Source of the DNA: JAIBJP01 sp035639875
GTDB lineage: Bacteria > Actinomycetota > Thermoleophilia > Gaiellales > Gaiellaceae
Assembly (NCBI GenBank): GCA_035639875.1
Contig: DASQXE010000191.1
Coordinates: forward strand, 1-5,346
Direction: 5' to 3'
Length of the DNA: 5,346 bases
Part shown: piece by piece, positions 1 through 5,330 of the stretch
Numbering within the stretch: the first letter of the stretch is position 1
How the letters are laid out: each line of letters opens with the position of its first letter
Notes under the pieces: model-generated
What the model was told of the DNA's origin: nothing
Databases searched by the model: none
The model's input: the letters and a program-made list of their open reading frames with translations, nothing else
Program-made: the position numbers and the translations under genes

Positions 1-70
1 AGCGTAGCCGTCCTCGCTTTGGATCACGCGGGGCGAGGCATACTCGAGAGAGCCCAACGGTTACACGGAC

Positions 71-607
71 GTGAACATCGTCACCATTGGCAGAGGAAGC
101 GTCGCGGGCGGGCTCGCGCGCCTGTGGGAACGGGCAGGTCACAACGTGACTGCGCTCGGCCGCGAGGGCGGCGATGCCTCGAACGCCGACGTCGTCTTCG
201 TCGCCGTACCTTCCGGCGCGATCTCGGATGCGCTCGGGAGGGTCACGGGCCTCGACGGCAAGGTCGCGATCGACGCCGCCAATGCCTTTGCAGGGCGAAA
301 CGAGCAGTACCAGTCTTTCGCCCACGAGGTGAAGGCCCACACGAATGCCCCGGTCGCGAAGGCGTTCAACGCGAACTTCACGACGCTGTACGACCGGATC
401 GGCGAACAGCGTGTGCGCCCGAGCTGCCTGTACGCGCCCGACGACGAAGCGCGCGACGTCACGGAGCAGCTAATCCGTGACGCCGGATACGAGCCTGTGA
501 GCGTGGGAGGGATCGAGAACGCGCGCGCGCTCGAGGACTTCGTGCCCTCCGTCTTCGCGAACATCGGGCCGGTCTTCTACCGCTTCGCTCCTCCCGGCGA
601 GCTCTGA
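71..607 (+). CDS. NAD(P)-binding Rossmann protein, F420-dependent NADP oxidoreductase (NpdG-like) family
   Basis: A 178-residue soluble protein made almost entirely of one Rossmann domain. The N-terminus shows beta strand, GRGSVAGGLA loop (residues 7-16; G7, G9 and A12 in the GxGxxA/G positions), then helix and second strand ending in GREGG, where the arginine could contact the NADP 2'-phosphate. DVVFVAVPSGAI, KVAIDAANAF and VAKAFNANF follow, and GGIENARALEDFV near the end matches the conserved 'G.l..AR.LE' block of the family (PF03807/COG2085). Family members move hydride between NADPH and F420 or other substrates; the actual substrate and cofactor here are not visible. The start is GTG at 71, the only usable start, because an in-frame TAG lies at 5-7 and no ATG intervenes. 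The SD is weak (ACGGAC). The protein is somewhat shorter than typical NpdG (about 210-220 residues). It is transcribed toward, and converges on, the DUF1684 gene. Family call secure, substrate unknown. Confidence 0.85.
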   Translation: MNIVTIGRGSVAGGLARLWERAGHNVTALGREGGDASNADVVFVAVPSGAISDALGRVTGLDGKVAIDAANAFAGRNEQYQSFAHEVKAHTNAPVAKAFNANFTTLYDRIGEQRVRPSCLYAPDDEARDVTEQLIRDAGYEPVSVGGIENARALEDFVPSVFANIGPVFYRFAPPGEL

Positions 608-614
608 GAAGCCG

Positions 615-643
615 CTCCGTGGGGCATGGCGCGCCTCGCGGAG
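615..643 (+). terminator. hairpin between convergent genes, possible terminator
   Basis: Eight bases after the stop of the Rossmann gene, CTCCGTGGGGC (615-625) pairs with GCCTCGCGGAG (633-643) around a 7-base loop. All 11 positions pair in plus-strand RNA, two of them as G-U wobbles; in minus-strand RNA those two become A-C mismatches, so the hairpin favours the plus transcript. There is no U-tract after it, so it is not a canonical intrinsic terminator. Such U-poor hairpins are common in high-G+C actinobacteria, but function is inferred from position only. Confidence 0.4.
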
Positions 644-657
644 GAGCCTTGCCGCCC

Positions 658-1311
658 CTACGGCGTTTGCTCGCCCGCCGTGACGTGCACCGGGAGCCAG
701 TTGTCTGTCGGCGCAAGCGGGCAGACCCAGCGAGGGTCGTACGCGCAGGACGGGTTGTAGGCGAAGTTGAAGTCGAAGACGAGCCGGGCGCCCGACGAGC
801 CGAGGTCTGCGCCCTTGACCGTGTCGAGCAGGTAGCGGCCGGCCGGGTACGTCGTCTCGCCGCTCGTGCCGTCGCCGAAGGGGACGAAGAGGCCGCCGCC
901 GTACCCTTCGAGCCAGTAGAGCTCGAGCGAGCAGGCCGCGCCGTAGAGCTCGAATGCCGCGCGAGCGAAGCGCGTGAAGAAGTACGACACCCCGGTGCTC
1001 GTGACGATCTCGCGCTGCTCGGGCGGGAGCGGCAAGACGTCGGCCAAGACGCGTGCGGCGGCGTCGTACTCGAAATAGCGGCAGCCGCCGAAGTCTGCCC
1101 GACGAGCCTCGGAGACCGGCGATTGCGGATGCGTTCGGATGAGATGACCGCGGACGTCGCGCCAGCGCTGCCAGGCCGCCTCGGCGTCGCTCGACGCCCG
1201 CACGTCGGCATAGAGCCCAAAGATCGTCCTCTTCCAGTCCAGCAGGGTGAGCACGTCCGACGCCGTGAGCCTGGACGATCCAGGGGCCGCCAAGCGCTTT
1301 ATCTGTTCCAT
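658..1311 (-). CDS. DUF1684 domain-containing protein
   Basis: A protein of 217 residues from ATG at 1311, or 221 from an in-frame TTG at 1323; neither start has a clear SD, and ATG is chosen as the stronger codon. It matches DUF1684 (PF07920) along its length. Using the numbering of the longer form: a helical N-terminus with RWRDVRGHLIRTHPQSPV (53-70), FGGCRYFEYD (78-87), TSTG (108-111), GGLFVPFGDGTSGETTYPAGRYLLD (143-167, the family hallmark), then FDFNFAYNPSCAYDPRWVCPL (183-203) and a terminal VTAGE. C193 and C201 lie in the conserved AYNP.CAY...CPL block and could bind metal or form a disulfide. There is no signal peptide or membrane segment, so it is predicted cytoplasmic. The biochemical function of DUF1684 is unknown to me. 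The gene is divergent from the carbonic anhydrase and convergent with the Rossmann gene, so it appears monocistronic. Confidence 0.9.
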   Translation of the reverse strand: MEQIKRLAAPGSSRLTASDVLTLLDWKRTIFGLYADVRASSDAEAAWQRWRDVRGHLIRTHPQSPVSEARRADFGGCRYFEYDAAARVLADVLPLPPEQREIVTSTGVSYFFTRFARAAFELYGAACSLELYWLEGYGGGLFVPFGDGTSGETTYPAGRYLLDTVKGADLGSSGARLVFDFNFAYNPSCAYDPRWVCPLAPTDNWLPVHVTAGEQTP

Positions 1312-1439
1312 CCCGGTAGTCAACGGCCAGACGGGCGAGTCATTCCCCGACGCGCTCGCACCGAGTGAACCGACTCCCTCCTATCGCTTTAGTTTGTATA
1401 GTGACGTTCCTTCAAAAGATAAAGCAAGGAGGAGAACAC
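1312..1439. promoter_or_regulatory. divergent promoter region between DUF1684 and carbonic anhydrase
   Basis: A 128-bp region between two divergent starts must hold both promoters. Its centre (about 1384-1425) is distinctly more A+T-rich than its surroundings. For the anhydrase, TATAGT at 1397-1402 is a plausible sigma70-type -10 box, about 38 bp before the start codon; the matching -35 position holds only a poor sequence (CTCCCT region), so the promoter may be weak or activator-dependent. For DUF1684 no convincing box was found; a TTGACT at 1323-1318 lies too close to the start codon to serve as its -35. Confidence 0.35.
1426..1434 (+). promoter_or_regulatory. strong Shine-Dalgarno that fixes the carbonic anhydrase start
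   Basis: AAGGAGGAG lies 5 bases before the ATG at 1440. The same reading frame is open upstream to an ATG at 1365, but those 25 codons contain the -10-like element and this SD, and the protein then has the usual family N-terminus. This makes 1440 the start. Confidence 0.9.
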
Positions 1440-1931
1440 ATGGGCGCCATCGACCAGCTCCTTGAGAACGCCGCGGGCTATGCAAATGCCTTCGAAAGAG
1501 GAGAGCTGCCGCTGCCGCCGGCCAAGCGGGTGGCGATCGTCGCCTGCATGGATGCCCGGCTAAACCCGTACGGCCTCCTCGGCCTGAGCGAGGGCGACGC
1601 GCACGTGATCCGGAACGCCGGCGGCGTGATCACCGACGACGAAATCCGGTCGCTCTCGATCTCGCAACGGCTCCTCGGAACCGAGGAGATCATGCTCATC
1701 CACCACACCGACTGCGGCATGCTCACCTTCAGCGACGACGAGTTCAGGCGCCAGGTCCAGGAGGAGACGGGGGTGAAGCCCGAGTGGCCTGCCGAGGCCT
1801 TCGACGATCTCGAGGACGACGTGCGCCAATCGATCGCTCGCATCAAGGCGAGCCCTTTCATCCCGAGGAAGGACAACGTTCGCGGCTTCGTCTACGAGGT
1901 CGAGACCGGGAGAATTCGGGAAGTCACCTAA
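1440..1931 (+). CDS. beta-class carbonic anhydrase (Rv1284/CanA-like)
   Basis: A 163-residue zinc enzyme that interconverts CO2 and bicarbonate in the cytoplasm, supplying bicarbonate for carboxylases and buffering pH. The beta-class signature is complete: VACMDARLN with zinc ligand C36 and the D38-R40 dyad, EGDAHVIRNAGGV (51-63), RSLSISQRLLGTEEI (70-84), and HHTDCGM with zinc ligands H89 and C92. The C-terminal NPF-type block (here ASPFIPRKDNVRGFVYEV) and the final GRIREVT also match the short type represented by M. tuberculosis Rv1284, whose length and motif order I recall as nearly the same. This places it in the short branch, not the longer E. coli Can type of about 220 residues. Start at ATG 1440 because of the strong SD. 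No signal peptide. It is single-gene by orientation: divergent from DUF1684 and convergent with the lipoprotein gene. Activity is inferred from intact catalytic residues; the natural role is not shown by context. Confidence 0.96.
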   Translation: MGAIDQLLENAAGYANAFERGELPLPPAKRVAIVACMDARLNPYGLLGLSEGDAHVIRNAGGVITDDEIRSLSISQRLLGTEEIMLIHHTDCGMLTFSDDEFRRQVQEETGVKPEWPAEAFDDLEDDVRQSIARIKASPFIPRKDNVRGFVYEVETGRIREVT

Positions 1932-1944
1932 GGCGCCGCGCGCC
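1932..1944. terminator. short G+C-rich hairpin between convergent genes
   Basis: Immediately after the carbonic anhydrase stop, GGCGC-CGC-GCGCC can form a 5-bp stem with a 3-base loop. It sits in the 39-bp gap between the convergent anhydrase and lipoprotein stops, where a bidirectional terminator would be expected. There is no U-tract and the stem is short, so this is a weak call; such inverted repeats also arise by chance at this base composition. Confidence 0.25.
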
Positions 1945-1970
1945 AGTGGTCCACCCGCCCCGGCGAATGA

Positions 1971-2528
1971 TCAACCGACCGTGTAGCCGGCGTCGATACG
2001 CCATTGGCCGCCGACCTTGACGAGGACGAAACGGGCGCCTCGTGGCTGCGAGAGACCAGCGGTCGCTCTGGCGCCCTCGACCTCGATGTCCATCGAACCA
2101 TCGGCCGCCTGCCTCAAGGCACCTGAATCGAGCTGTGGTAGGCGCGCCGCAAGTGCCTTCTCGCACCCTCCGTCCTTCGCCCGCCGGGTGAGCTGCGTGC
2201 ACGCGGTGGCGGTGTCGCCCGCGGCGAGCGCTCTGAGATAGGTGGTCGCGGTCTTGCTCACCTTCTCCTTGTCGGTGGCCGGGCCGACTCCACATCCGGT
2301 CAGACCGAGCGCGAGATGCGCCAGGACGAGCATCGCGAGGAGCCCCCCTCGAGCGGCGACGGATTTTTGCGTGCGCACGTCAACCCTTTCGACGGCGGCT
2401 TGCTTTCCGTTAGGGCGGCGCGAGCGACGCGGGCGGATCACTCGCCCGATGCCCTTGGCAGTGAGTCCGGGCAAGGCGAGCAGGATGACGGCGAGCACGA
2501 GGACGATGAAGTAGAGCCGCTTCCTCAT
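1971..2528 (-). CDS. putative membrane protein/lipoprotein with NTF2-like C-terminal domain
   Basis: A 185-residue protein from ATG 2528, not recognised as a named family. Residues 6-24 form a hydrophobic segment after MRKR; 25-42 are strongly basic (KGIGRVIRPRRSRRPNGK); 61-78 form a second hydrophobic segment ending in the lipobox LTGC with C79; and 85-185 look like a small alpha+beta domain of the NTF2/SnoaL-like kind common in actinobacterial lipoproteins (helix with TTYLRALAAGD, a C..C pair at C109 and C121, and final strands FVLVKVGGQWRIDAGY). The ATG has SD GAGGTGGG overlapping the stop of the upstream cupin gene, which suggests translational coupling. However, GTG at 2378 (codon 51), with GAAAGGG five bases upstream, would give a 135-residue protein with a textbook lipoprotein signal peptide. 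Either start, or both, may be used. The mature domain would face outward, attached to the membrane. Function unknown; possibly ligand binding linked to the cupin. Confidence 0.75.
   Translation of the reverse strand: MRKRLYFIVLVLAVILLALPGLTAKGIGRVIRPRRSRRPNGKQAAVERVDVRTQKSVAARGGLLAMLVLAHLALGLTGCGVGPATDKEKVSKTATTYLRALAAGDTATACTQLTRRAKDGGCEKALAARLPQLDSGALRQAADGSMDIEVEGARATAGLSQPRGARFVLVKVGGQWRIDAGYTVG
2376..2390 (-). promoter_or_regulatory. alternative internal start (GTG) with Shine-Dalgarno
   Basis: On the minus strand, GAAAGGG (2390-2384) is followed after five bases by GTG (2378-2376), in frame with the lipoprotein ORF. Starting here gives a short basic n-region (VRTQKSVAAR), a hydrophobic h-region and LTGC at residues 26-29, the standard lipoprotein layout. 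A 10-bp perfect palindrome, CGTGCGCACG (2370-2379), covers the start codon and could modestly restrict access. Confidence 0.5.
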
Positions 2529-2537
2529 CTTCCCACC

Positions 2538-3107
2538 TCAGATCCCGGCCGCCGCCGGCGTACCCTCGGCAGCGTAGGTCGGCTGGTACCCCAGGATGCG
2601 TCCGAGCGGCGCGCCCACGGCGAGCCCGGCCTTCTGAGCCCAGGAGGGTGGGAACGGCAGCCGGACGGTGTCGAAATGCGCCTTCGCGATCACGGCGAGG
2701 CGGAGGGGATTCGGCATGCCCTTGCGCCCCGTCTTGCCGTCGGCGGCGAGAGCAAACATGGTCTCGAGTAGCGACTCGAACTGAAACGCGGGGCGTACCT
2801 CGCAGACGAAGCGGACCTCGTCCTCATCCGCGTTCCAGAAGCGATGCGCCGTTCCGGGCTCGACTGCGGCGACATCGCCCGGCCCGAGGGTCAGATTCTT
2901 GCGTCCCACCTGCAGTCCCAGCGTTCCGGCCGCGACCGTGAAGCGCTCGCTCTGGATCGGATGGACGTGCGCTGCCGCGACGAACCCGTCCGGCTGGACG
3001 ACGGTCTCGATCACGACCGCTTCGCCGTTCGTATCCGCCGACGTGGCGAGGAAGGTGATGCGCTCGCCGGTGATCGGGTTCTCAATGGTGTCGCCTGTGC
3101 GAATCAT
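2538..3107 (-). CDS. cupin domain-containing protein
   Basis: A 189-residue protein with a single metal-binding cupin barrel (about residues 15-105) and a conserved-looking C-terminal helical extension (106-175). Motif 1, G(X)5HXH(X)4E(X)6G, is matched exactly from G41 to G61, giving ligands H47, H49 and E54. Motif 2 (G77 to N92, GDVAAVEPGTAHRFWN) supplies the fourth ligand H88, although its proline sits one position later than in the consensus. The metal site therefore looks intact. The extension reads FESLLETMFALA (110-121), GMPNPLRLAVIA (130-141) and LGRILGYQPTY (168-178), a tail seen in a group of actinobacterial cupins of undefined activity; an enzyme, for example a dioxygenase, or a small-molecule sensor are both possible. 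ATG 3107 is fixed by GAAGGAGG five bases upstream. No signal peptide. First gene of a probable operon with the lipoprotein gene, whose SD overlaps its stop. Confidence 0.9.
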   Translation of the reverse strand: MIRTGDTIENPITGERITFLATSADTNGEAVVIETVVQPDGFVAAAHVHPIQSERFTVAAGTLGLQVGRKNLTLGPGDVAAVEPGTAHRFWNADEDEVRFVCEVRPAFQFESLLETMFALAADGKTGRKGMPNPLRLAVIAKAHFDTVRLPFPPSWAQKAGLAVGAPLGRILGYQPTYAAEGTPAAAGI

Positions 3108-3267
3108 CTGAGCCTCCTTCGTTGCCTGCTGACAGGCGGGAGGCTAGGACCGCGGGCGCTAAAAGTCGTCGCCCGCCGGCACGATCTTCACTCGCCGCGC
3201 AGGGTGATCTCGTGGCCGCCGCGACTCCGCCGTGCGGGGGAGAGCGACTCCCTCGGAGGGAGGAGGG
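3108..3267. other. intergenic region upstream of the cupin gene
   Basis: A 160-bp gap between the response regulator stop and the cupin start, both on the minus strand. It holds the strong cupin SD (GAAGGAGG, 3120-3113) and presumably the cupin promoter, but I find no good -35/-10 pair. No ORF here has coding character. Confidence 0.5.
3248..3262 (-). terminator. inverted repeat after the two-component operon, possible terminator
   Basis: CTCCCTCGGAGGGAG is a near-perfect palindrome (7-base arms around one base) starting five bases beyond the response regulator stop. As RNA it could form a 5-bp stem with a 5-base loop, followed on the minus strand by TCGCTCTCCCCC, not a U-run. Position favours a terminator; an operator for the cupin gene is the alternative. 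Confidence 0.3.
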
Positions 3268-3933
3268 CTACGCCTGGCCCGGTTCGATCAGGCCCGATTC
3301 GTAGGCGAGCACGACGGCCTGTACGCGGTCGCGAAGGTCGAGCTTCATGAGAACGTGCGCAACGTGGGTCTTCACCGTCGTCTCGCTGACGAAGAGCTCC
3401 GTCGCGATCTCGGCGTTCGAGAGACCGCGCGCGATCAGCTTCAACACCTCGAGCTCGCGCGCCGTCAGGTCGTCGAGCTTGGCCGGCAGGGTACGGACGG
3501 AGGCGGGCGGGCGACGGACGAACTCCTCGATTACGCGGCGCGTCACGGACGGCGCCAAGAGCGCGTCGCCGCTTGCGACCGCCCGGATGCCCGCGACGAG
3601 CTGCTCGGGGGGTACGTCCTTGAGCAGAAACCCGCTCGCGCCCGCCCTGAGGGCGTCATAGACGTACTCGTCCATGTCGAAGGTGGTGAGCATCACCACT
3701 TTCGTGTCAGCCGCGTCGCCCAGCAGCCGCCGGGTGGCCTCGATCCCGTCGACCTCCGGCATACGGACGTCCATCAGCACGACGTCGGGACGCAGTCGCC
3801 GCGCCTCATCGACCGCCTCCCGCCCGTCCGCGGCCTCGCCCACCACCTCCATGTCTTGCTCGGCCTCGAGGATCATGCGGAAGCCGGCGCGGACGAGCGC
3901 CTGGTCGTCGACGATCAGGACGGCGAGGCTCAC
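3268..3933 (-). CDS. response regulator, NarL/LuxR family
   Basis: A 221-residue cytoplasmic DNA-binding regulator and the evident partner of the kinase gene just upstream. The receiver domain (1-120) has the acidic pair D9-D10, phospho-acceptor D55 in VVLMDVRMPEVDG, switch threonine T83 and conserved K105 in GFLLKDVPP. After a linker (121-153), the C-terminal LuxR-type helix-turn-helix spans about 154-214, with LTARELEVLKLIARGLSNAEIA and SETTVKTHVAHVLMKL as recognition region. All catalytic residues are present, so phosphorylation-dependent dimerisation and DNA binding are expected. The start is GTG 3933, with AAGGGG six bases upstream; the frame is open further to 4095, but that extension overlaps the kinase and has no receiver-like sequence. 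The gap to the kinase stop is 28 bp, supporting one transcript. Target genes are not evident; autoregulation or control of a neighbour is the usual expectation. Confidence 0.96.
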   Translation of the reverse strand: MSLAVLIVDDQALVRAGFRMILEAEQDMEVVGEAADGREAVDEARRLRPDVVLMDVRMPEVDGIEATRRLLGDAADTKVVMLTTFDMDEYVYDALRAGASGFLLKDVPPEQLVAGIRAVASGDALLAPSVTRRVIEEFVRRPPASVRTLPAKLDDLTARELEVLKLIARGLSNAEIATELFVSETTVKTHVAHVLMKLDLRDRVQAVVLAYESGLIEPGQA

Positions 3934-3961
3934 TCGTCGCCCCTTGGCCACTGACCGACGC

Positions 3962-5122
3962 TCATGCGGGCACCAGCGGCAGCCGTGCCCGTAACTGGTA
4001 GCCGCCCTCCGGCCGCGGGCCCGCCTCGAGCTCGCCGCCGTAGACCGCGACCCGCTCGCGCATGCCGACAAGGCCGTGGCCGCCGCCGTCGCCACTGCCC
4101 GCGCCCTGGCCGTCGTCGCTCACCGTGACCTCGATGTCGCCGTTGCCGTAGCGGACGAGCACCTGCGCCCGCCTTGCCTGCGCGTGCTTCAGCGCATTGG
4201 TGAGCCCCTCTTGCACGAGCCGATAAGCGGTGAGGTCGACGCCGGCCGGGAGCGGCAGCGGGTCGCCTTCGACTCGTACCTCGACCGGCAACCCGGCCTC
4301 GCGAGCCTGCTCGATTAGCTTGTCCAGATGCTCGAGGCTCGGCTGCGGTGCGAGCGCCGGCGCCTCCTCGGGTCGTCTGAGGACGCCCACCATCCGGCGC
4401 ATCTCTGCCAGCGCCTCTCGCCCTGTCTGCTCGACGATGAGGAGCGCTTCGCGCTCGCGTTCCTGCTCGGGCCGGAGCAGCCTGCGCACCGCCGACGCCT
4501 GCACGGTCATGACGCTGACGCTGTGGCCGACGACGTCGTGCAGCTCCCTTGCGATGCGCGCGCGCTCCTCCGTGACCGCGGCCCGTGCGCGTTCCTCGCG
4601 CTCCCGCTCGGCCCGCGCGGCCCGGTCCCTTGCTTGGGCCGCCTCCTCAAACTTGCGGCCGAGCGTAAACGCGACCATCCAGATCAGGCCGAAGACCACG
4701 CACGTGGCGACGAAGGCGCTGACGTTCTTCAGGGGGTCCCTGTACGCGACCAACGCCTCGACCCCGATTGCGAGCACGAGGCCCGCCACAGCCTGCGTGC
4801 GCTCCCGGAGCAACCCCACGAGGAAGACCGCCGCGCAGCCCGCGAGGAAGGGGATGAAGGCGTAGGGCACCAGCCTCTCGTCGACCAACGACGTCAAAGC
4901 CACCGCCGCACCCACCGCGACCGGCGCGCCGAACGGGAAGCGCCGGCGGGCGAAGAGCGGCGTGACGATTGCCGCGATCGCGAGCACGTCGATCCAGAGC
5001 GGACCCGTCGGCCCGTCCGTCGAGCCCTGGCCAACCACTGTGCCGGCAAGACCGACGCCGAGGCCAGCCAGCACCAGTGCGTCGAACCAGTAGCGGCGCG
5101 CGAACCGCAGAAACCTCTTCAC
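3962..5122 (-). CDS. sensor histidine kinase, HisKA_3 (DesK/NarL-partner) type
   Basis: A membrane histidine kinase of 386 residues when started at GTG 5122. Six hydrophobic segments at about 13-31, 42-58, 63-79, 87-105, 111-127 and 133-155, with only short loops, form the N-terminal sensor; there is no large extracellular domain, so the signal is probably sensed within or near the membrane. A charged coiled coil (156-188, rich in E/R/A) leads to the HisKA_3 dimerisation helix, ERARIARELHDVVGHSVSVM, with phospho-acceptor H195. The ATPase domain follows, with N box N309 (VQEGLTNALKHA), DDGQG (336-340) and GHGLVGMRER (348-357). All motifs needed for autophosphorylation are intact. The start is uncertain: the frame is open to a GTG at 5278, but the extra 52 residues are hydrophilic and arginine-rich with no family resemblance. 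GTG 5122 precedes a basic KRFLRFARRYW stretch and the first membrane segment, although its SD candidate (CTGGAG) is 12 bases away. Co-transcribed with the response regulator. Confidence 0.93.
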   Translation of the reverse strand: MKRFLRFARRYWFDALVLAGLGVGLAGTVVGQGSTDGPTGPLWIDVLAIAAIVTPLFARRRFPFGAPVAVGAAVALTSLVDERLVPYAFIPFLAGCAAVFLVGLLRERTQAVAGLVLAIGVEALVAYRDPLKNVSAFVATCVVFGLIWMVAFTLGRKFEEAAQARDRAARAEREREERARAAVTEERARIARELHDVVGHSVSVMTVQASAVRRLLRPEQEREREALLIVEQTGREALAEMRRMVGVLRRPEEAPALAPQPSLEHLDKLIEQAREAGLPVEVRVEGDPLPLPAGVDLTAYRLVQEGLTNALKHAQARRAQVLVRYGNGDIEVTVSDDGQGAGSGDGGGHGLVGMRERVAVYGGELEAGPRPEGGYQLRARLPLVPA

Positions 5123-5275
5123 AAGCCGAAGGTACTCCAGAAACGGCGGACTCGCGTCGTCCCCGCGAGCGACCCGAAGGTCATCCCTGAGAACGACACC
5201 CAAACCGTCCAGGCGCACGAGACGAAATCGCCCTTGCGCCCGATGGCAAGCGTCGGCGCGCCCCGTAGCCTCGAT

Positions 5276-5327
5276 CACAGCCTGAAGACCAAGCAGACAG
5301 GCACAGCCTGAAGACCAAGCAGACAGG
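5276..5327 (+). repeat. perfect 26-bp tandem direct repeat, two copies
   Basis: The units at 5276-5301 and 5302-5327 are identical over all 26 bases, beginning CACAGCCTGAAG and ending AGCAGACAGG, with no spacer. The end of the second copy supplies the first three bases (AGG) of the AGGAGG Shine-Dalgarno of the downstream gene; the first copy is followed instead by CAC and so has no such site. It lies in the 5' leader of the right-edge gene. Confidence 0.95.
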
Positions 5328-5330
5328 AGG
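5325..5330 (+). promoter_or_regulatory. Shine-Dalgarno of the right-edge gene
   Basis: AGGAGG lies four bases before a GTG at 5335. It is a perfect match to the anti-SD core and is the main support for a gene beginning there. Confidence 0.75.

Noticed and set aside
19..44. Promoter-like TTGGAT ... CATACT upstream of the Rossmann gene
   Set aside because: The 14-bp spacing is too short and both boxes are poor matches, so it is not supportable as a promoter.
3..74. Possible end of an upstream ORF whose TGA (72-74) overlaps the GTG start at 71
   Set aside because: The visible 23 codons are R/S/T-rich without coding character, and too little is in the window to support a gene.
459..1220. Minus-strand ORF of 253 codons in another frame
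   Set aside because: R/S/T-rich low-complexity translation overlapping two well-supported genes; a frame-shifted shadow of DUF1684.
619..1368. Plus-strand ORF of 249 codons opposite DUF1684
   Set aside because: Arginine/alanine-rich, with no recognisable motif, and it lies entirely over the antisense of a convincing DUF1684 gene.
1371..1380. CGACTCCCTC occurs here and again at 3245-3254, both intergenic
   Set aside because: A 10-base match in two contexts with no shared flanks is plausible by chance in G+C-rich DNA; the second copy is part of a palindrome and the first is not.
1365..1439. 25-codon upstream extension of the carbonic anhydrase
   Set aside because: It contains the SD and a -10-like box, and Rv1284-type enzymes begin at the position of the ATG at 1440.
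3232..3954. Plus-strand ORF of 240 codons opposite the response regulator
   Set aside because: Antisense shadow; the minus-strand frame carries a complete receiver and LuxR helix-turn-helix.
3934..4095. N-terminal extension of the response regulator back to 4095
   Set aside because: The extra 54 residues overlap the kinase C-terminus, look non-coding, and precede a normal receiver start that has its own Shine-Dalgarno.
4328..5311. Long plus-strand ORF of 327 codons opposite the kinase
   Set aside because: Its translation is dominated by R, H, E and A with no domain or hydrophobic pattern, and it is antisense to a kinase with all motifs intact. It is a typical shadow frame of G+C-rich coding DNA.
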